Below are positions 14,878-18,830 of a stretch of DNA of 18,830 bases, in pieces. Origin of the DNA: an uncultured Nocardiaceae bacterium (GTDB lineage Bacteria; Actinomycetota; Actinomycetes; Mycobacteriales; Mycobacteriaceae); NCBI GenBank assembly GCA_936936565.1, contig CAKZIX010000078.1, positions 1 through 18,830 on the forward strand, in the 5' to 3' direction. The position numbers were made by a program, and so were the translations under genes. How positions within the stretch are numbered: position 1 is the first letter of the stretch; each line of letters starts with the position of its first letter. The notes beneath the pieces were generated by a model. That model was not told where the DNA came from, searched no databases, and was given only the letters and a program-made list of their open reading frames with translations.

Positions 14878-16423
14878 GCACCAGGTCGGCGACTCGGACC
14901 AGCTTGCCGGTGCCGTCGTCGTGGGTGTCGGCGCGTTCCAGCACGAACCGGCCGCGGCGGCCGTGCAGGTGCAGCGTGGCGACCTGGTCGCCGAAGTAGG
15001 GCCCGCCGATCCGGCGCCAGTCCAGATCGCGATGCCGAAACCGCTTGCCCACCTTGTCGTTCCAGAAGACCCGGAACACCACCTTCATGAAGTCCGGGAT
15101 GTGGTTGTGCATCGGCGAACAGGTGAGCTGAAAGACCCGGGCCCGCACCGATTCCGGAAAGACCGCGCGCGCCGCGTAGGCATGGTGCACGTCGCCGGAG
15201 AGCACGCAGACCGTCGCCGGTGCATGCGGGCGGGCACCGATGTCGGCGATCATCGCGGTGAGCCGATCGAAGGACTGCGCGAACGCGCCCCAATGCTCCA
15301 GATCGCAAGCCCGCCGGATCTTTTCGGCAAGACGGGCCCGCCACGGTCCGCGCGTGCCGGCGGCGTTGCGCTCGTTGCGCGCCTCCCAGGCCTGCAGCGG
15401 GCGCGGCAACAGCCACGGCAGCGAGGTGCCGAACAGCACATGGTCGTAGTCGCCCGCGGATTGTGCGGCCAGCCAGTCGAATTCGCTGTCCGGCAGGATC
15501 GCGCGACGATCGTCGTCGAGCACCCGCCCGCAGCGGGAGTCGATCATGATCAACCGGGTGGCGCCGAGATCGCGGACGTAGGACCAGCGCAGCCGGGCCA
15601 CCCCGGCCCGCAGGATCGGCTCGGCGTCGCCGTCACAGCCCCGAATGCGTTGGTAGAGATCGTCTTCGGCCAACACCTCGGGCGCCAGGTTGCCCACGTG
15701 CTGATAGATCCAGTACGACGTCAGCGCGGCGGTGAGCCGGGCGTCCCACCAGTCGGTGGCGGCCATGTCGCGCACCCATGCCTGCGAGGTGTTCCAGTCG
15801 TCGTGCACGTCGTGGTCGTCGAAGATCATCGACGACCCGACGGTCGAAAGCAGCCACCGCACTTCGGGATCCGACCACGACTCGCGGTACAGCCAGGTGT
15901 ACTCCTCGAAGTCGCGGACCTGTGGTCCGGGCGGCTCCGTCACGTCGTGGCGCTGCGCCACGCGGCGCAACGTCTGCGGGGACAGGTCGTCGGCGTACAC
16001 CTGGTCGCCGAGCAACAGCAGCGCATCCGGCCACTGCTCGGGCCGCTCGGTCATCAGACGGCGCGCGTAGGCGTCCAGTGCGTCGGCGTCGTAGCGGCCT
16101 GCCATCTCCACCGCCGTGGGGGTGGCGAAGCGGCAGGAGCCGAAGACGATGCGCAGTGCGCGACCGGGTTCCTGGGACCGAATCACCGACGGCGGCTGCC
16201 CGGCCAGCGGCCACACGCGATCGCCGTCCAGATCCACCTCGTACGCCGTCAGGCCGGAAATGCCGGTGACCGGCACCAGTGCGTAGTGGTGGCCCGCGAC
16301 AGTCCAGGTGCGTTCGGTGCAGCCGAGCACCGTAACCGTGCACGGCTCGCTCGTCTCCACCCATACGGTGGCGGTGTCCCGCCCGACATGTCGCAACACC
16401 GGGCCGAGCAGCAATTCAGGCAC
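14870..16423 (-). CDS. PhoD-like (alkaline phosphatase D family) metallophosphoesterase without a signal peptide
   Basis: This 517-aa protein belongs to the PhoD family of calcium/iron-type phosphodiesterases or alkaline phosphatases. It has an N-terminal beta domain (LLGPVLRHVGRDTATVWVE), then the phosphoesterase core: IVFGSCRFATP, LLLLGDQVYADDL, MIFDDHDVHDDWN and LSGDVHHAYAARA. These contain the metal-binding Asp, Asn and His residues. Classical PhoD is exported by Tat with an RR leader; here the GTG at 16423 begins VPELLLGPVL with no signal, so the enzyme is probably cytoplasmic. The start fits a leaderless promoter (TACTCT, 7 nt upstream). It lies 17 nt after the septum-formation-domain gene on the same strand. 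The substrate may be other than a simple phosphate ester. Confidence 0.88.
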   Translation of the reverse strand: MPELLLGPVLRHVGRDTATVWVETSEPCTVTVLGCTERTWTVAGHHYALVPVTGISGLTAYEVDLDGDRVWPLAGQPPSVIRSQEPGRALRIVFGSCRFATPTAVEMAGRYDADALDAYARRLMTERPEQWPDALLLLGDQVYADDLSPQTLRRVAQRHDVTEPPGPQVRDFEEYTWLYRESWSDPEVRWLLSTVGSSMIFDDHDVHDDWNTSQAWVRDMAATDWWDARLTAALTSYWIYQHVGNLAPEVLAEDDLYQRIRGCDGDAEPILRAGVARLRWSYVRDLGATRLIMIDSRCGRVLDDDRRAILPDSEFDWLAAQSAGDYDHVLFGTSLPWLLPRPLQAWEARNERNAAGTRGPWRARLAEKIRRACDLEHWGAFAQSFDRLTAMIADIGARPHAPATVCVLSGDVHHAYAARAVFPESVRARVFQLTCSPMHNHIPDFMKVVFRVFWNDKVGKRFRHRDLDWRRIGGPYFGDQVATLHLHGRRGRFVLERADTHDDGTGKLVRVADLVLS

Positions 16424-16430
16424 GGACTCC

Positions 16431-16436
16431 AGAGTA
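16431..16436 (-). promoter_or_regulatory. -10 element of the PhoD-like gene
   Basis: On the minus strand TACTCT ends 7 nt before the GTG at 16423. It lies just past the stop of the upstream gene, so the PhoD-like gene may have its own promoter as well as read-through. Confidence 0.4.
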
Positions 16437-16440
16437 GGAG

Positions 16441-16959
16441 TCAACGCGCGCCGACGGGTCCGGTCAGCTTTGCGCCATCGGAGCGCACCACCGCGCAGGT
16501 ACCGTTGCGCCGGCCCTGCTCCCAACTGCTCGCGGTGGGCGTGAACAGCAGCGTCTCGAACTCGTCGCCGATCGCGCGCCCCATCAGGTGCTCCCAGCAC
16601 TTCTTCAGCACCGTGTCGAACGCGGCCTGCTCGCCCGGGAACGTGGCGTCGCCGAACGGCACCGGGAACAGCACCTGCGCGTCGTGTGCGTCCGTGCACG
16701 GCACCCGATGGACGTTCAGCAAGGCGTCACCACTCGGCTTGTCGAAACAGTCGCCGACCCGCAGTTCCAGGGCGCTGACCTTGCGCTCGTCGGTGACGAG
16801 TTCGGATTCCTCGGGGGCGTCTCCGAGCAGCGTCACGGCGGCAACCGCGCCGAGTGCCAGCGCGGCGAGGACGGCAAGCAGGACGACGAGCACCGTGCGA
16901 CGGCGATCGGGCCGGGGTCGGGCGGCCGAATCGGGCGCCGGCGATTGTTCGTTCGACAA
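16441..16959 (-). CDS. Membrane-anchored septum-formation-domain protein
   Basis: This 172-aa protein has a short Pro/Arg-rich cytoplasmic tail (PDSAARPRPDRRR), one membrane helix at about residues 22-45, and an outside domain of about 125 residues. That domain has the pattern of the actinobacterial septum-formation family: LRVGDCFD, VPCTDAHDAQVLFPV, and FDTVLKKCWEHLMG. Four cysteines (71, 88, 121, 155) could form two disulfides. The start is a TTG at 16959 with GGAAG upstream; no better start lies nearby that keeps the membrane segment. The family name comes from a weak link to septation, so the function is not established. It is followed by the PhoD-like gene. Confidence 0.82.
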   Translation of the reverse strand: MSNEQSPAPDSAARPRPDRRRTVLVVLLAVLAALALGAVAAVTLLGDAPEESELVTDERKVSALELRVGDCFDKPSGDALLNVHRVPCTDAHDAQVLFPVPFGDATFPGEQAAFDTVLKKCWEHLMGRAIGDEFETLLFTPTASSWEQGRRNGTCAVVRSDGAKLTGPVGAR

Positions 16960-17017
16960 GTTCGACTACTTCCGCGTGTGCTCGGCCTCAGGATGGCACA
17001 GGTGCGGCGGCGCGATG

Positions 17018-17533
17018 TCAGTGCCGGTAGGCCGGCGCCTTGGCCGCCTTCACCGGAGACAGCGTGCGCAACAGCGGCAGTGTGCGCGGTGCGACCACCG
17101 TGGACAGCACCACCACGCTGGTGGAACGGACCACGGCACCGGAACGGTCGATGGTGAGCAACACCTCCTGCAAGCCGGCGTGCGAATCCGCGTCGATCCG
17201 GCACAGCACGTCGCCGGCGCCGGTGGTGGCATAGGCCTCGAGCACCCCGGGAATCTCCGCGAGCACGGTGGTGACCGTTTCGAGTGCGCCTTGGGCGATC
17301 TCCAGCGTGACGTAGGCGTGTACGTCGAAACCGGCTGCGGCGACATCGATCTCGGGACGGTACCCGCTGATCACTCCGGCTTGTTCCATCCGGTTGATCC
17401 GGGCCTGGACGGTCGCGCGGGCGACCTTCGTCTGCCGCGACAGTTCCAGCACGCCGGCTTTCGGGGCGGCGTGCATCGCGGCCAGGATTGCCAGATCCAG
17501 TTCGTCGAGGTCGGCGGGCGTGCGGCGCGTCAT
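17018..17533 (-). CDS. Lrp/AsnC-family transcriptional regulator
   Basis: This 171-aa regulator has the N-terminal HTH of the Lrp/AsnC family (LDELDLAILAAMHAAPKAGVL, then RQTKVARATVQARINRMEQAGVISGY) and a C-terminal RAM ligand-binding domain (VHAYVTLEIAQGALETV, IPGVLEAYATTGAGDVLCRI). Such proteins form octamers that sense amino acids or related metabolites. The ATG at 17533 has TAGAAT 9 nt upstream on its strand. It is divergent from hpd across 121 bp, a common arrangement that points to control of tyrosine catabolism, possibly with tyrosine, phenylalanine or hydroxyphenylpyruvate as effector; that is an inference. Confidence 0.93.
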   Translation of the reverse strand: MTRRTPADLDELDLAILAAMHAAPKAGVLELSRQTKVARATVQARINRMEQAGVISGYRPEIDVAAAGFDVHAYVTLEIAQGALETVTTVLAEIPGVLEAYATTGAGDVLCRIDADSHAGLQEVLLTIDRSGAVVRSTSVVVLSTVVAPRTLPLLRTLSPVKAAKAPAYRH

Positions 17534-17542
17534 CTGGGATCG

Positions 17543-17579
17543 ATTCTAGTCAGGTTGACAAGCAAAAGCTCCTGTTGCT
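17543..17579. promoter_or_regulatory. lrp/hpd divergent control region
   Basis: TAGAAT at 17548-17543 (minus) is the likely -10 of the Lrp-type gene. gtca-ggt-tgac at 17549-17559 is a perfect 4-bp inverted repeat, and agcaa-(9 nt)-ttgct at 17561-17579 a perfect 5-bp one. A TTGACA at 17555-17560 (plus) looks like a -35 but has no good -10 at the right distance. These repeats are reasonable Lrp sites. Confidence 0.35.
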
Positions 17580-17654
17580 GAACAGACTATGCCCCGATGG
17601 TCAGTCGGCGCGACGGCTGTTGCCGGTTGCGCGGTACGCGGCTTTCCTGGGGGC

Positions 17655-18806
17655 ATGACCGCCATCGACGAACGTGAACTGGTCGGCCTCGTCGAGTACG
17701 ACGACAGCAGCGATCCGTTCCCGGTGTCCGGCTGGGACGCCATCGGGTGGGTTGTCGGCAATGCGACCCAAACCGCGCACTTCTTCTGCTCGGCATTCGG
17801 CATGCGCATCGTGGCCTACGCCGGGCCCGAGACCGGCAACCGCGACCACAAGGCATTCGTATTACGCAGTGGGACAGTACGATTCGTGGTAAAGGGCGCC
17901 GTGGATCCGGCGAGTCCGCTGGTCGCCCACCATGATCGGCACGGCGACGGTGTCGACGACATCGCACTCACCGTCACCGACGTGGATCGCTGCGTAGCGC
18001 AGGCCCGCGCGCAGGGTGCGCGGGTACTGGCCGAACCACACGACGTCGCAGACGAATTCGGCACCGTGCGCCTGGCCGCCATCGCGACCTACGGCGAGAC
18101 CCGGCACACGCTCGTCGACCGCAGCCGCTACCGCGGCCCATACCTTCCCGGATTCTTCACGCGCACTTCGAAATTGGCGATGCAGCCGCCGGAGTTGCTG
18201 CAGGCGGTCGATCACGTCGTCGGCAACGTGGAGTTGGGCCGCATGGACGAATGGGTCGATTTCTACCGCCGGGTCATGGGATTCACCAACATGGCCGAGT
18301 TCATCGGCGACGACATCGCCACGGAGTACTCGGCGCTGATGAGCAAGGTCGTCGCCAACGGCAACCACCGCGTGAAGTTCCCGCTGAACGAACCGGCCGT
18401 CGGCAAGCGGAAGTCGCAGATCGACGAATACCTCGAGTTCTACCGCGGGCCCGGCGTGCAGCACATCGCGCTGGCCACCAACGACATTCTCGCCGCGGTG
18501 GACGCGCTGCGCGCCGCCGGCGTCGAATTCCTCGACACCCCGGACAGCTACTACGTGGATCCGCAGTTGCGGGCGCGGATCGGCTCCGTCCGCGTTCCGG
18601 TCGAGCAGCTGCGCTCGCGCGGCATCCTCGTCGACCGTGACGAGGACGGCTATCTGCTGCAGATTTTCACCAAGCCGCTCACCGATCGGCCTACCGTGTT
18701 CTTCGAGCTCATCGAGCGGCACGGCTCGCTCGGCTTCGGCAAGGGCAATTTCAAGGCGCTCTTCGAAGCGATCGAGCGCGAACAGGCCAATCGCGGGAAC
18801 CTGTAA
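17655..18806 (+). CDS. hpd: 4-hydroxyphenylpyruvate dioxygenase
   Basis: This 383-aa Fe(II) enzyme converts 4-hydroxyphenylpyruvate to homogentisate, the second step of tyrosine breakdown. It has the two-domain vicinal-oxygen-chelate fold. The iron ligands are His187 (VDHVVGN), His270 (VQHIALATND) and Glu351 (FFELIERHG). Other family marks are FTRTSKLAMQPPE, HRVKFPLNEPA and the C-terminal GFGKGNFKALFEAIEREQ. The length is normal for bacterial HPPD. I chose the ATG at 17655 because of the GGGGG run just before it and because homologues start close to the VSGWDAIGW segment. The upstream Lrp-type gene probably regulates it. The homogentisate dioxygenase gene is not in the window. Confidence 0.95.
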   Translation: MTAIDERELVGLVEYDDSSDPFPVSGWDAIGWVVGNATQTAHFFCSAFGMRIVAYAGPETGNRDHKAFVLRSGTVRFVVKGAVDPASPLVAHHDRHGDGVDDIALTVTDVDRCVAQARAQGARVLAEPHDVADEFGTVRLAAIATYGETRHTLVDRSRYRGPYLPGFFTRTSKLAMQPPELLQAVDHVVGNVELGRMDEWVDFYRRVMGFTNMAEFIGDDIATEYSALMSKVVANGNHRVKFPLNEPAVGKRKSQIDEYLEFYRGPGVQHIALATNDILAAVDALRAAGVEFLDTPDSYYVDPQLRARIGSVRVPVEQLRSRGILVDRDEDGYLLQIFTKPLTDRPTVFFELIERHGSLGFGKGNFKALFEAIEREQANRGNL

Positions 18807-18830
18807 ACGAGAGCTGAGGGCACGGCGATG

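Noticed and set aside
14741..17581. Plus-strand open frame of 946 codons opposite the PhoD-like, septum-domain and Lrp genes
   Set aside because: All three minus-strand genes are well supported; the plus frame shows no domain and is a GC-driven shadow.

Overview
The window looks like chromosomal DNA of a high-GC mycolic-acid actinomycete, most likely Nocardia, Rhodococcus or a close relative. The evidence is a rpoC 3' end very like the mycobacterial gene, an FprB-type ferredoxin/ferredoxin-reductase fusion, a mycobacterial DinB2-type polymerase, many GTG starts, and several genes whose -10 hexamer sits 6-7 nt before the start codon (leaderless transcription). The genus is an inference; no rRNA or other marker is present.

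Layout. 1-2040: 3' part of rpoC, with an in-frame TAG near the left edge and a 24-bp perfect terminator stem. 2041-2920: a small secreted two-cysteine protein with a structured leader, a doubtful 31-aa ORF, and a small membrane protein. 2927-5454: an NTF2-like protein and a SixA-type histidine phosphatase (minus strand), divergent from fprB. 5436-7283 (minus): a TetR regulator, a PaaI-type hotdog thioesterase and an acyl-ACP thioesterase, probably one lipid-related regulatory group. 7333-8999: a DinB2-like Y-family polymerase coupled to a four-helix membrane protein. 9080-11249: an NADPH:quinone oxidoreductase-like protein and an AlkZ/HTH_42-type putative DNA glycosylase. 11242-11945: a repeat-rich, gene-poor stretch (25-bp and 96-bp tandem repeats). 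11946-12317: a frameshifted fragment of an acyl-CoA carboxylase beta-subunit gene. 12419-14877: a four-helix membrane protein divergent from a NarL-type sensor kinase/response regulator pair. 14870-16959 (minus): a septum-formation-domain membrane protein followed by a PhoD-like phosphoesterase with no visible signal peptide. 17018-18806: an Lrp/AsnC regulator divergent from hpd (4-hydroxyphenylpyruvate dioxygenase).

How the genes may work together. The tetR/paaI genes overlap by ATGA and are likely one transcript. A perfect inverted repeat covers the tetR -10 and the expected dinB -35 region, so the regulator may control both directions. The kinase and regulator overlap by ATGA and probably control the divergent membrane gene. 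The Lrp regulator probably controls hpd and tyrosine breakdown. Two DNA-damage-related genes (DinB2-like and AlkZ-like) lie within 4 kb, with repeat arrays flanking the AlkZ-like gene on both sides.

I see no CRISPR array, tRNA, rRNA, insertion sequence or phage module. Nothing here proves a new system. The most notable points are the rpoC stop codon, the polymerase with Leu at the steric-gate position, the repeats seeded at gene 3' ends, and the carboxylase gene remnant.
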